Positions 50,629 to 63,969 of a stretch of DNA of 64,000 nucleotides are shown here, one piece after another (position 1 is the stretch's first letter; every line of letters starts with the position of its first letter). Source of the stretch: Vespula vulgaris (taxonomy: Eukaryota > Arthropoda > Insecta > Hymenoptera > Vespidae); assembly GCF_905475345.1 (NCBI RefSeq), contig NC_066595.1, forward strand, positions 6,402,501 to 6,466,500. Reading direction: 5' to 3'. A model generated the notes under the pieces. That model saw only the letters and a program-made list of their open reading frames with translations. It did no database searches and was not told where the DNA came from. The translations under genes were made by a program, and so were the position numbers.

Positions 50629-52799
50629 GACGTTCCGTTGATAAAACAAGAAGTAACGAAAATAAAAGCGTTACGTTCGACATAGATAACAACGAAATTT
50701 CTATTTATAATTACGATTGGGATTGAAATTCGATAAGAGTTGGTACCGTTCGAAATTGGTGTTGTTTCAGAAATTGAGTATGCATTTTCAAATAAGAAAA
50801 AGGAAAGAAAGAAAAGATAAAAAAAAAAAATCTAAATTCAAATTGGAATAGGACGACCATATAGGGTCAATGGTGTTCCTTTCTATCTCATTAGAAATGA
50901 TAAAAAAGAAAAAAACGTCTAGTTCGTTTTTTTTTTATCGCATTATTGATTATGGTAGTAAAATATCGTTTCGATTTTCTTTTTCTTTCTTTCTTTTTTT
51001 TTTCCTCATTATTTTAATGTAACGTATGTCGAACATCTGTCGGTTAGAACGATTAATTCTATTAATGTCACTTTTAACCATTTTACGAAGCGTAGATTAT
51101 CGTATGCCAAATTTAAAAGAAGAAAAGGGAGGAGAAAAGAAAAGAAAAGAAAAGAAAAGAAAAAGAAAAAGAAAAGGAAAGAAAAGATAAACGTTTGAAT
51201 CGGCAAACTTTAAAGAGAATGAAATATAATTTGGAAATGAATTTCTCCTTTGAGTATATAAATTTATAAAATTAAATGGAAGCGAAAAAAATTCGTACAA
51301 TCGATAAATTTTCGTTCGCCAGAAGGTGTTAATTATTATTATTAATAGAGAGGATCTCGCCACGTGACCGCATACGACTCTTTACACAGAGCTAACTATT
51401 TTAATCTCGAAGGTCTGTTTTCGCGAGTGCCCTTCGGCCACTTCCGTTGCCAAATTAGAAACGCCAATAAACGTTCTCTCTACATAGCTTCACAAAGAAC
51501 ACGTTGTTTGACCAACTGCGAGAACTCTATTCCTTCCTTTTCTTCTAATTCGATCTCATTCGATTATAAACATATCAAAATTTGATACACCAATATACAA
51601 AATTGTTATTAAGCCGGTATAGATCCGAATATTAAAAATTTGCTTGAAAATTTTCTGTGTTGCTTTTTACTTTTCGAATAAATATAAAATTAAAACTAAA
51701 TATTTTGTACGTCTTATATATTTGTCTAAGTATTTTTATTAATTCATGACAAGTATTTTGTAAAATAAATGTTCAGAATATTTTGATCAATTTATACAAT
51801 AATAAGATATCAATACGTAATACAAGGCGATCGGTATAAATAATTAAGAGTCTGAGTTTATAAAAATTATACTGATCGTCTATTTAAAATACTGACAGTA
51901 TTTGTATATTAATTCGTGTAATAATGACAGCTTATGTTTTGTTACAAACACTAATCGTTTATTTAAAATGCCGATTAAAAATGTTGAAAAGTACTGACTA
52001 TAATATAAATAGTAACATATAAAAACAATGCTCATTCTTCTCGTATCGTTCAATCTATTCAATCGAGCACAAACATAGAAATTTAAAATATAATAAACAT
52101 ATAACATCGTAATAAAATAGTCAAATAATAACAGTGCTTTATTATATATTATTTTCCAAACGATTTGAAGAATAGATCGTTTTTATTACGAGAGAAAAAA
52201 AAAGAGAAATTAAATTATTAAATAAAATTGAATATGTAATTAAATTTAAAAAAAAGAAAAACATCGACTTTGCATTCGCAACGTAAATCTAAAAAACGCA
52301 TAAAAAAAACCAGATCTAAATTTGCATTGCAATCTAAATCTAATAAAACATACGAGAGAGTTTCAATATTTTACAGTTTCTCTATTCGAAGATAAAGGGA
52401 TAAGGGATAAAAAATATTAAAACGATGTTTAACCCTTCGTCGCATAGTTAATTTCATTTGATCTCTATTGGTCTCTTGTTTGCGTGAAATGTTAAGGGGG
52501 TTGAGAGAATCGAGGGACTTTCGCCTCTTAAAAAGTCAAATACGATTCGAATACGTCGAGTCGCGCCGACGAATTCGAAGTGGAAAGAACAATTTCGCGA
52601 GTTTATACAAAGCTATGCGCAAAGGAATATGGGTTAAACGTTTTCTTACATATGTATGACGGAATACGGAATAAATTTTGACACGTTAGTCGATCGGGAG
52701 CGAGTATCGATACTTATCGAACGACGATCGAACGGTGAAAATTTTCTTTTCGAAAGAGGAAAAAAGAAAAAAAGAAAAGGGACGAAAGGAAAAGAAAAG

Positions 52800-52852
<53 letters not shown>

Positions 52853-53123
52853 AAAGAATAAAAAGAAAAGAAATGAAATAGATAAATATAATTTATTTTC
52901 ACAAATATTTTGTCCCAATACGAAAAAGAAAAAGGAAGTAGAAAAAGTTAAGATAACGATATACATATATGTATTGTATAAATATACATATATAGATAGT
53001 TAAAAAAAAATACAGATAAAAGTATGTAAATATAGATTTACGTATATATAAAGGGGGGGAGCGAGAGAGAGAGAGAGAGAGAGAGAGAGGGGGAAATAGA
53101 GAGAAAGATAGAGAAAGATATAT

Positions 53124-53183
<60 letters not shown>

Positions 53184-53521
53184 AAGATCGATGATCCACA
53201 CTTGGAAACGTTGCGTCGATCGTTTGAATCGTCAAGATTTCCGCGTGATGGTGTAGATCGAAGGACATGAAAAACGTAAGTTAAAACTGCTCGTTAGGAA
53301 ATTGCAGGAAATCTCACGGATAATTAATACTCATTGCTGTTAAATTATCCGTTATATAAGACCCGATGCGAGAGTTACGACTTGTCTTTATCGATTCACT
53401 TCGGTGCTCGTCATCCTTCGACCATTTTTCAATCTTTTTTGCCATATTTGCTCATCACGTTTTCTACGATACCTTACCTAAGACTAATAAAATTATTTAA
53501 TAGATTCTACGAGCGATTGTC

Positions 53522-53545
53522 GACGTGAAACGAACGTTTCACGTC
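53522..53545. repeat. Near-palindrome, 11-bp arms, 2-bp spacer
   Basis: GACGTGAAACG, AA, CGTTTCACGTC. Mixed base content, so less likely to be chance than an AT palindrome. It could be a dimeric transcription-factor site. Confidence 0.85.
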
Positions 53546-53968
53546 TTTGGTTATTAATTTATCGATTGGATTGGTTCACACACGCATGGGAAAGTGATTT
53601 CACAACTAGTTGATGTTTGTTTTTATAGAAAAAAAAAAAGAAATAAAGAGAGAGAGAAAGAGAGGAGATACACTCGGTTAATTTTATTTGGTTCATTCGG
53701 TACGATAATCACGTGTACGAATTCATCGAAAAAAGGGTTGGAAAGTATCGAAGAAAAATATTGAAATAAAAGAACGACAGAAAGAAGGACAGAGAGAAAT
53801 AGAGAGCACGAAACATCGTGGCTAATCGTAGTAAAGAAAATTTCATCGCAAAACGCCCATAAGTCAGGGAGGCGTGCTTCGAGGGAAGACCTCGAAATCT
53901 GTAACGGCTCGTTCTACGGCATCTTTCTCTTTTCTTCTTCTTCTTTTTTTTCTTTCTTTTTTTACAGG

Positions 53969-54213
53969 AGCCACATGTGAAAAGAGGGCTCTATACACCC
54001 CCGTCCTAGACGTTGCAGGTCCTATAACGGTCGTTCGGGGTACGTTGCGGTCGTGGGAAAGAAGGTCGTGCCTATGGCCGACGTTTCGAAACGACTCGAT
54101 CGTAGAAAGTGAACCAACCCTCTTACAAAATTCGTTTTTCGGGGATGAGGGTGGCCTATGGTAGGATTTGGTAGCTCTGGGGGATTTCGCTGGAGAGGGG
54201 AGTGTTTCAAAGA
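53969..54213 (+). other. Candidate exon after a strong 3' splice site, unrecognised
   Basis: A long pyrimidine tract ending in tttttttacag (to 53968) is a textbook acceptor on the plus strand. The next about 195 bp are open in one frame (GATCEKRALYTPVLDV...) to a TAG at about 54164. Donors are possible at CAG|GTCCTA (about 54019), GGG|GTACGT (about 54040) and GAA|GTGAGG (about 54214). The minus strand is also open here (53864-54226). I recognise neither peptide. Pyrimidine tracts are abundant in this genome, so the acceptor may be accidental. Confidence 0.2.
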
Positions 54214-55766
54214 AGTGAGGATTCATTTTCGCAACTCTCGAATTCGACGAGATCGCTTTTTCCTTTTTTTTCTGCTTCCTTTTTTTCGTTCTTATTTAAA
54301 GATTAAGTTTCGACATGATTTCGTTCCAAGAATATCGAATAAGATCGGTCAATAATTTCACAACCGACGAGGCCTATATTCCTAGGACTTTTGAAATCGT
54401 CTCTATTATACAAAGGCGTAGAGAACGGTCTCGAATGAAATATCGAAATACGAAAAGAAAATCTAAACGTCGATAGAAAGTTTCAATCATTTTTAAGTCG
54501 GCAAAAGAATGATTTATGGATTGAGAAAATTAATGTATCGTATGAACGATTTATTCTCGGGAGTATCAATGAATTAGTGTGTGATGATCGAAGCGTAAGA
54601 ATCCTTTAACGAATCCTTTAAATTTCGAAATCTCATTGTATCGTTAGAATTTCTCTTTGATTAGATTGGATAGATAATTAGGCAATTACTCAGGAAATTT
54701 TCAAAACGATCTATTTAATCGGTTATTTTTTTGAAAAAGAAAAAAAAAAGAAAACACGACAAAGAAATAGAAAATGAAGAAAAAGGAGAAACAATAAAGT
54801 TACAGGAAGATCATTCGACGTCCCAGGAACCGCAAGTTCCGGTGTAAGTCTTTGAAATTTCTACGAATTCTCGTAAAACATGGCAAAAGACTGCATGAGT
54901 GCGTGAGTGCGTTAATGCGTGCATATCCGACTACGCAGAAGCTGCGAGAGCTTAAAATAAAGCTCGGATACGCAGGGGAACGTAGAAACATGGCGTTGAG
55001 CTTAATAAGACGCGCACAATGCGCGACCTCGAATCTCTAAAGACCCACTACTCTGTATAAATGTATATGTATATGTATATGTATGTGTTAGTGTAAATTT
55101 TAATTAAAAAAAAATAAGTAATCAATTTAATTTCTTTTTATCAATTAATTATTTGTCGGAGTTAAGAACGAGACCTTACGAAGTAATTATAGAACACGAT
55201 TAGAATAATTGCATCGACAATTAATTAAATGTCAAAATTATTTCATCGGGTACATGTATTCGTTGAGAGATTAAATGTTTGCTTTAATATTTTTACTCGA
55301 AAATATCCCAAGCATTTTGGATATTTAGGATTCAATTAATTTGCTTTTTTTTTTCTTTTTTCTTTCTTCTCTTCTCTTCCTTTTTCTTTTTTTTTTTTTT
55401 TTTTTTTTTTTTAATCGATTGAATAATTTTTTACTGATTACAGCAGAAAATTGTTTGACGAGAAATTGAGAATAGAACGAGTAGAATAGTTTTTTCAAAA
55501 ATTAATTAAACTTTAACATCGTTCGTGTGTTCGTTAAAGAGACGAAAAAGTTTCGTTTTAATACTCTCGAAATATTGAAAAGGTTTTCAATGTGAAAAAT
55601 AATATGAAAATCTTTGCATGTTCGATTAAACTATCCTTTTCTTTTTTGTTCAAATGAAATCAAATGAAAACAAAATTAAATTCACAATTTAAGTTGCGAA
55701 ATTCGCGAAGTTCGAGAAAATCGAACGAACGTAAATTAAAATCTAAATGGATTACTCAGAGAAGTA

Positions 55767-55860
55767 TCATTTTCGGCGCCATTGGTGTAACATGACGAAC
55801 GTTTTATAGGCGGCAGCACCTGCGGCCTTCATCCCTAGACCTGTATACTCGTATATAAGA
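55767..55860 (-). promoter_or_regulatory. Short GC-rich block with TATA-like element
   Basis: The minus strand contains GCCTATAAAACG (about 55805-55816) within a CpG-containing, non-repetitive 90 bp. A core promoter is possible, but no downstream gene is recognised. Confidence 0.15.
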
Positions 55861-55935
55861 GAGTAGACAGGGGTTGGTTGCTCGAAAACGAAATAAAAAA
55901 AGAAAACGAAAAAAGAAGAAAATAATGAAGAGAGA

Positions 55936-55974
<39 letters not shown>

Positions 55975-56878
55975 AGAGAAAGAGGCAAGAAGAAAAAGAA
56001 GATGAAAAAAAAAAAATAAAAAAGTGTTCTAAGACGGGGAAAAACGATGCCGATAAGTTAGAGAAGAAATAAAAGGAAAAAGAAGGAAGAACTTTCGAAC
56101 GTAAGAAGAGACACATGTGTTTGGTAGCTCTCTCTCTTTCTCTCTCTCTCTCTGTCTTTTCGTGTTGGTCGGACCCCTTAAAAAGGATACGAAGGTTCTT
56201 GTAAGAAGAAGAAGAGAAAGAAGAAGAAGAAGAAGATGATGATGAGGAAGAAGAAGAAGAAGAAAAGAAGGAACCCTTAAGTCCCATTTCATCGTATCTC
56301 TCTCTCTCTCTCTCTCTCTCTACTTCTCCTCTTCTCCCACATACACGCACAAATACTAACATATTAGTATATGTCACGTTTTCCTTTCCATTTGAAATCG
56401 TTCTTTTTTTCTTTTTTTTTTCTCTCTCTTTCTCTTTTTATAAGACACCTGTGTGCACGAGACTGTAAGCTTGGAACCCCTATAAAGGATATTTATTTAT
56501 CCCTGTCGTAGAATCGACGTTGCTTAGAACCTGCATTCTAAAATATACACCTATACCAAAAACCCCTCCCTTTTAAAAACCCCCTATGGTAGACGATAGT
56601 TGTCGTAGGAAAATAGTACAGAGGAGAATGAAAAGGAAAGAAAATAAGGAAGGTGAATTCGACATGGGACGATCAAAAACCTTTTGGGCAACCTGTAGAA
56701 ACGGTGTGCAGTGCGTGTGCACCTACCAAGACCTTTGACCTTATTCCGCGCTCCCTTTTGCCCTTCCTTCCCTATATCGCTCCCTTCATTTTTCGAAGGA
56801 TCCTATTCCCTCTTTCTCTCTCTTTCTCTCTCTCTTTCTATGTTTTTCTTTTTTTTTTTTTTTCTTTTAAAGGTTTTC

Positions 56879-56879
56879 T

Positions 56880-56934
<55 letters not shown>
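56879..56934. repeat. (GA)n microsatellite
   Basis: About 27 perfect units. Similar purine tracts lie at 52805-52850, 53135-53177 and 63938-63964. Confidence 0.95.
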
Positions 56935-56938
<4 letters not shown>

Positions 56939-58006
56939 TAAGAGCTCTATAACTCTGTTTGTCGGAGAAAAAGTTTCCATGTGGAGGAGACCTTTAAATG
57001 ACACTTGTTGCCACTTGTTAGAACAGAAACGAACATCTTGATACTAGTAGTAGATAATTTTTTTTTTCTTTTTTCGAATGACCTTGCGTCGATACAAGGT
57101 GAAACGCGTATCTACGTATAATGTGTTTACTAATGTATCACTTCGAAATTATGCATCCGACGAAAATTTCTATGTAATATTCATCTGAATTCGGCTCTCC
57201 TACGGAATAATTTCTTTTTTATCTTTTCTTCTTTTTTTATTCTTTTATCACAGAATACATCGACGATGCATCGACGTTATGCGATAGTAAAGGAAAGTGA
57301 AAGGTTAACTATTATCTATTTGAAAAAGGAAAGAAACCGTCACGAAAGAAATTTGATATTAAAAAGATTACGATAGGAGGTAAAGAAAGTTTTTCGAATT
57401 AATTTTTTGTTTAAAATATTATACTTCCATACGATTCGATACCGTATTTTAAACAATACGGTTATTCCTATCGATTTGAAAACCAATCGGTTAATCGATT
57501 TTGCAAAATCTTTCTTACGTTTCGTGCGTGAATGAAATTAAATAAATAGAAGAAAGAAAAAATATATATATATATCGCTTAAAAATAACAACATTTCAGA
57601 TATGAAATATTATATTTGACGCTGCGTCGACTACGGTATATGAATAAAAAAAAAAAAAAGAAAAAAATAGATAAAGATAGAGAGAAAGAGAGTGAGAGAG
57701 AGAGAAAGAGAGAGAGAGAGAGAAAACAAAAAGAGAAAAAAAAAGAAAGAACTCTTTCGCAGAATCCATCGCTATGAAGTTACGTAAAATAAAAGAAAGT
57801 GTAAATGGTAAATTGAAAATAAACATAGATGCATCAAGAGGAGAATTCTCTGGGAAAGTGAGAGGGAAACCTCTCATTAAACCGATACATAGATTCTTGG
57901 GAAAGGAGAAGGAGTAAATGATCCGTCTTCATTCACAGGAGAATCTCGTTTCTTCTCGATGATGACTCCGAGAATCGACTCTAAGCTACGCTTATCAATC
58001 GGTTTC

Positions 58007-58012
<6 letters not shown>

Positions 58013-58083
<71 letters not shown>
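58013..58083. repeat. (TC)n microsatellite
   Basis: About 35 perfect units; a TA tract follows at 58121-58160. Confidence 0.95.
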
Positions 58084-58085
<2 letters not shown>

Positions 58086-58120
58086 AGTACATACAAATAT
58101 GAACGTAAATATGTACGTAA

Positions 58121-58160
<40 letters not shown>

Positions 58161-58699
58161 GTATGTATGTGTATGTGTCGCGCGTTTATAAGATAAAAAG
58201 AAAAAAAAATGAAAAAAAAAAAGAGAGAAAGAAAGAGATAAAGATACAAAAGAGAGAAAGAGAGAGAGAAAGAAAGACAAAGAGAGGGGGACAAAGAGAG
58301 ATAAACAAAGAGAGAGAAGGAGAGATAGTATTGCATGGGATAAGATAAAAAGAAAGAAAAAGGAAAGTTCGCTGATAAGACCGGCCGAGAACGAGTCTCG
58401 TATTTGATTAGAAGTCGACATGAATTAACGAAGCGATCGTTTGATGATGAAGAGAAAGACAATCGTATTTCTCGCGGTTATATTCCGCAAAAAAAAAAAA
58501 AAATCTCCGGTCGTTAATGTAAATATTTGGTAGCAGTCGTGTTTTCCTCTGGTATTCGAAAGTGCACCCACGCTTATCTCTCCTATCTACGATTAGTCAG
58601 TAATTTTTTTCTTTTTTTTTTCTTTTTCTATTGTTACAAGTCCTTCTCTTTCTCTATCTCTCTTTCTCTGACTCATTAACTTCCTTTTGTCTTCTTCAA

Positions 58700-59294
58700 A
58701 TTGATTATTTGCATTTCTCGATGACTTTTCATTTCTTTTTTTATTTTCTTTTTTTTTTTCTTTTTCTTTTCTTTTCTTTTCTTTCTTCATTTTGTTTTTT
58801 TTTTTCGTTTTCAGATTGATTATTTGCATTTCTCGATGACTTTACATTTCTTTTTTTGTATTTTCTTTGTTCTTCTATTCTTGCCTTTTCTTTCTTTCTC
58901 CATTTTGTATTTTTTTCAAACTGATTATTTGCGCTTCTCGATGACTTTTTCCCTTTCGTTTCTTTTTTTTGTTTTCTTTCCTTTTTCCTCGTGACTTCTT
59001 CTCTCTTTCTCTCTCTCTCTCTCTCTCTTCCCTTTTTCTTTTTTCCCTTCCTTCTTTACGTCTTTTCTCAACATTGATTATCTGCATTTCTCAATGACCT
59101 TTTCCTCTTCCTTTCACATTTTTTTCTATTAAATTTCTCTCTATCGTCTTATCGTCTTCGTCAAATTGATCATTTGCATTTCTCGATGAATTTTTCCTTT
59201 TCATTTTTTCCTTCTTCTTCTTCTTTTTCTTTCTTCTCTTTCCATCATCCTTTCGTCTTTGTCAAATTGATTATTTGCATTTTTCGATGACTTT
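58700..59294. repeat. Six-copy array of a 29-bp octamer-containing element with pyrimidine spacers
   Basis: Copies start at 58700, 58815, 58920, 59073, 59165 and 59266. Each 29-bp unit begins ATTGATTATTTGCAT and ends TCTCGATGACTTT. Copies 1 and 2 are essentially identical; the others differ at 1-3 positions. The core ATTTGCAT is the POU octamer, and the adjacent ATTGATTA/TAATCAAT resembles a homeodomain site. Octamers are at 58707, 58822, 58927 (altered to ATTTGCGC), 59080 (ATCTGCAT), 59172 and 59273. Spacers of about 63-124 bp are T/C-rich and variable. Either an old tandem array whose spacers drifted by slippage, or a homotypic regulatory cluster. Confidence 0.8.
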
Positions 59295-59852
59295 TCTTCT
59301 TTCTTCTTCCGTATTTTTTTTTGTTCTCTCTCTCTCTCTTTCCTTTTAACGATACACGTGAAACTCGAGAAATATATTTCGAGAGTGTCGTTTCTCTACG
59401 AGGCAGAAACCTTGCCTTCTCTCTTCTCTCTTACGAAACGTGAAACGGATTCGTTTCTTTTTCTCTCTCTCTGTCTCTGTCTCTCTCTCTCTTTCCCTGT
59501 CCCTCCCCTTCTTTCTTTCTCATTCTCATTCTCATTCTCTTTCTCTCGTACCATCGGCAGCCTCGCTGCTTGAAAAGATCAACGAGCACTTTCTCCGGCA
59601 TCGAATTCTCGCTCGTGATCGCGACGACGAAAGTCGGAAGCGAATCTCTCTTTTTCTCTCTCTCTCTCTCTCTCTTTTTCTCTCTCTTTCTCATACATAT
59701 GTATACATATATATAAGTACTACGTGTTTTCCCGTGAAAGAGAGTTTCTAATTTTGGCTTGACCTTCGGTAAGTGGGTTAAATCATAACTCGCAAGCTTT
59801 TTGATTATCTCTTTGGTTTAAAAAAATATATATGTATATATATATATGTATG

Positions 59853-59883
<31 letters not shown>

Positions 59884-60494
59884 AGGAAGATAATGAAAAT
59901 AAAAGAAAGGAAAAATCAGAAAATACGAAAAGAAAAGAATCCATCTCCATCGCGAGAAACGTCCGGTCGTAATTAATTATTATTCATAGCTCGATCCCAG
60001 CGTTTGTTAGAATCAGACGTAAACATTTCTAAAAATCATCGTAGATCTCACGAAAGATGTCATTATACGTGTTCGATGGCGAAACTTATATACACACATA
60101 TATGGTATATGTAGTACTTAGTTGATCTTATGTCGCAAACGTTTTCAACGCGTCGTATAGCAATCGGAGGAGAAAAAAAAAAGGAAAAGAAAAAAATAAA
60201 GGAACAAGAATTGTTGAGAAATTATCATGGATAAAAAAGGAAAAGAAAAAAAAAAAAAAAGAAAAAACCAAAGATTACGAAGAACGAGATGACAAATGAT
60301 TTTTCCTTGTCGTTTACGAGAAAAATAAAAAATAAAAAAAAAAGAAGAAACAGAATAAAGAACTTGAAAATAAGAATTCTCTTTCAATAATTCACTTGGC
60401 ATTCGTTTAATATACCGCGTCTAAATATAATACATTAGCATCAACGATCTATCGATGTTATCGTCCTCGTTCGACGTTGTATGTACTTTATATA

Positions 60495-60530
<36 letters not shown>

Positions 60531-62038
60531 TGTATTACATATACGTATGCATTAAAGTGTAGATGATGCACGAACATTAATCAATAACAAAAGATCGAGT
60601 CTTGAAATCTTCTACGAAAATTATCTTCTTTCGTGAAAATCATTTTCAAAAGGAATGAGAAAAACAAAAAAAAAAGATAAATGTAACATCTTCCTGGATT
60701 TTGTTTAAAAATAGAATTAGAATAATCATTATCTGATCGAAACCATTTTCTTTTCTTTTGATATTTATGAAATTTTTGTCTATTCGAAAAATCATGAAAT
60801 ATAATAATGTAATGAAACTTACAATTTTATCAATTATTATCAATACAATTTCATTGTATTAATTATAATATAAAACATACTGTGTTACTGAGTATACATA
60901 TATATATATATTTTTTAATTATAATTAGAATAAAACCATAGTATAATAATTACATTTTTTATACAAACGATACAAACACACACACTACAATACATTAATT
61001 TATTTATAGTACGGTACTTAATTTAACAATATACTATATATTCCACAAATTATATTAAATATATATATATATATACATACATATATATACATACAGATTA
61101 TATTCACTGCGATATAATCGACTAAAAATTCGTTAAAAATTAATTAACGATATCGACGCACGACTAAAAACGAGGAAAAAGAACGTGCTCGTAAATAACT
61201 TTTACGAATCAGAAAAACATTTTAAGGAGGAAATCGAGAAAAATTCAAACCTCCGAACGACGGATCAGAATAAAAACGATGTACGTTTTTCTTCGAGAAG
61301 GGGTATCGAAGATATCGTTGGGAGGAGGGTCGATGTTTACGCTCCTTTCGAGTCTCGACTCCTAACTCACGTTTCTTCTTCTCGTTCTTCTCTCTCTGTC
61401 TTTTTCTTCCTCTCTTTCCCTCTCTGTTGCTCGAGTCGTGGTCCAGACGTAGCCATATCGAAGGTCTGACCTTGAAGGGATAAAAGATCTCCCCGAGATG
61501 GCTCGGAGGGGCTTCGAGGTCCCTCTCTTTTCCTCTCTCTTTTTCTTTCTCATTCTCTTTTTCTATCTCTATCTCTTTCTCTCTCTCTCTTTCTCTTTCT
61601 CGCTCCATCCTCCTCTCTTTTTTATCTCCATCTTTATCTTTTTTACCCTCACTCTAGCGCTCGCACGTTTCAACTGCGCGTCCGTTCTCTTCTTTTCCCT
61701 CGCCTTCTCTCCGTTTATACGATCAGTCATTTCCTCCTCCTTTGCCTCTCTCACCGATCTCTCTCTTTCTTTCTCTCTTTCTCTCCTTCCTTCCCTCCCA
61801 CCCTCTCACCCTCCTTTTACTACGTACTCGAGTAAAGAAAATCATCCTGAATGAGTCTGCGTTTCTTTTTCCTTTTCTAACCGTCGCCTTCTTCTCTTTC
61901 TTCTCTCTCTTTCTCTCTTTCTCTTTCTTTCTTTCTTTCTTTCTGTATCTCTCTATCTCTCTATCTCTTCTCTTTCTTTCTCTTTCTTTTTCCTTCTCTT
62001 TATCTCTTCTCCTTCGTTCTCTTTCTCTTTCTTATTCC

Positions 62039-62083
<45 letters not shown>

Positions 62084-62791
62084 TGTCTCTACTTTTATTA
62101 GTCCACTTCTCGTTATTCAAAATATAATTGATTTATGATAATTCGGTTAAAGTATAATATTTTAATACGTTGTACGTTTCTTCCTTCTCCTTATTTTTGT
62201 GAGTTCTTTTCTTTTTTGTTTTTTTTTCTTCGATTTCAAGCATCCCTTTTTCACTTTATTTCTTTCCACTCTTTTCTCTCTCTTTTTTTATTTTTTATTT
62301 TTATTTCTTTTTCCTTGGCTTCTCCCTTTTCTCATTTCTCTTTTTCTCTATCTATCTCTTTCTTTCTCGACTGAACGAGCGAGCGAACGAGCGAGGAACA
62401 GGCTCGACTCTATCGGCAAAGATACGAGAGAAGGAACACGATCTCTTTGATGTGTGCGTGAGTGTGTGGGTTGGTTATATCAATTTCTTTACAATAACAG
62501 AACGATGGTGTAGCACTGTGGGTACAGTTGCTCACAACATTTTTTGTTTTCTCTCTCTCCCTCTCTCTCTCTTTATTTTTCTCTCTCTCTCTTTTCGTCT
62601 CTGTATCTCTCTATCTCTCTATCTTACATCTATCTCTATCTACTTATCTCCATCTCTCTCTTTTTTTTTAATCCCTCTCAGTTCGGTCGTTAAATATCTT
62701 CTTCTCTTTGGCATTGGCTCGAACGTCCTTCGTAAATTGTATATCAAATAAATATAGATTTATCTTTCAATATATCTAACTATGTCGTTCA

Positions 62792-62814
62792 TCCATCCAT
62801 CCATACATCCATCC

Positions 62815-62859
<45 letters not shown>

Positions 62860-62860
62860 A
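62792..62860. repeat. (CATC)n/(TATC)n repeat
   Basis: CATC units grade into about 11 TATC units. Confidence 0.95.
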
Positions 62861-63085
62861 CATTTATAAGATTGTAGATGAAAAAACATGTACGTATTCG
62901 TATATGTATTATACATACATACTATAAATACATAGTTGTGTAGTTAGTTTACATAGAATTTTCCAAGAACGCGACTTCTCGATCGCTAATTATTCATTCG
63001 GAACGCGCGCTTGTGTCGTGAAGGATCGAACTTAACGACGACTACTAACAAAACATGAGAGAGAGAGAGAGAGCAACAGAGAGAT

Positions 63086-63122
<37 letters not shown>

Positions 63123-63729
63123 CATATATTTAACTAACGTTACCGTCTTCTATTTTCCTTCTCTCCAACTATGCGTGATTAATAATCGATCGAGATAATC
63201 AACGTAAATATAGTCGTTTATAATCAAATAAAAAATAAAAAAAAAATAAAAAACAGTGCAGATGAAGTTATCCTACGCGTTTCGATCATGATTGAAATCT
63301 AAAGATCTAGAACGGAATATCGAAAACGTGTATGTACATATATGTATTACATATATAATATGCAAATGCATACTATATGTAATAATTCCATTACGTATTA
63401 TCAAATACAAAAACTATTTTTATTTGTTATTATCGTTGGTTTTATACATTGATTCGCTTTATTCCACCTTTTCTTTCTTTTCTTTTTACTTTATCTTTAA
63501 ATAAATTACTTTTGAAAAATTCAATTTACTTCATTGTTTATTATAGTATATATATATATATGCACACATGTATATGTGCGTATGGGTAAGCCATAAGAAC
63601 GCATTGAAACGTTAATGAAAAGAATATCACTTGTTGCGAGCCAATAAAGAAGATAGAGAAATGGGCCCATTAACGTATCTACAAAAACGACCATAACAAA
63701 ATATTGATAATCAAACAATAACAACAATA

Positions 63730-63828
63730 ATGGCTCAGTCGAAGAAGCGAACGATTGAAACGATTAAAACCTTTGAAGCGATATTCTACGACGTTAAGAA
63801 GATACGTATCTACCTAGTAGATACGTAA
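63730..63828 (+). CDS. Candidate small ORF (32 aa), unrecognised
   Basis: The ATG opens MAQSKKRTIETIKTFEAIFY and continues to a TAA that overlaps a possible donor (ATAC|GTAAGC). A hairpin with 10-bp arms (63804-63826) covers the end. It may be a short first exon of a gene beyond the window edge, or chance. Confidence 0.15.
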   Translation: MAQSKKRTIETIKTFEAIFYDVKKIRIYLVDT

Positions 63829-63924
63829 GCCATTTTTAAAACTATCGGTAGGGGAGGAGACCATTCTCCATCCATCGAGCCATAAAGAACCGAGAGAGAC
63901 AGAGAGGCAGAAAGACAGAAAGAC

Positions 63925-63969
<45 letters not shown>

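Noticed and set aside
51364..51585. 73-codon plus-strand frame with mixed composition
   Set aside because: It has no ATG start (GTG only), no splice signals and no recognisable domain, so it was not listed as a gene.
58010..58462. 150- and 146-codon minus-strand frames with RERERE/SLSL peptides
   Set aside because: Translations of TC/GA and TA microsatellites; two frames of the same repeat are equally open.
58700..59294. Regular repeat-spacer pattern resembling a CRISPR array
   Set aside because: Spacers are unequal, pyrimidine-rich and related to one another, no cas genes exist, and the DNA is clearly eukaryotic.
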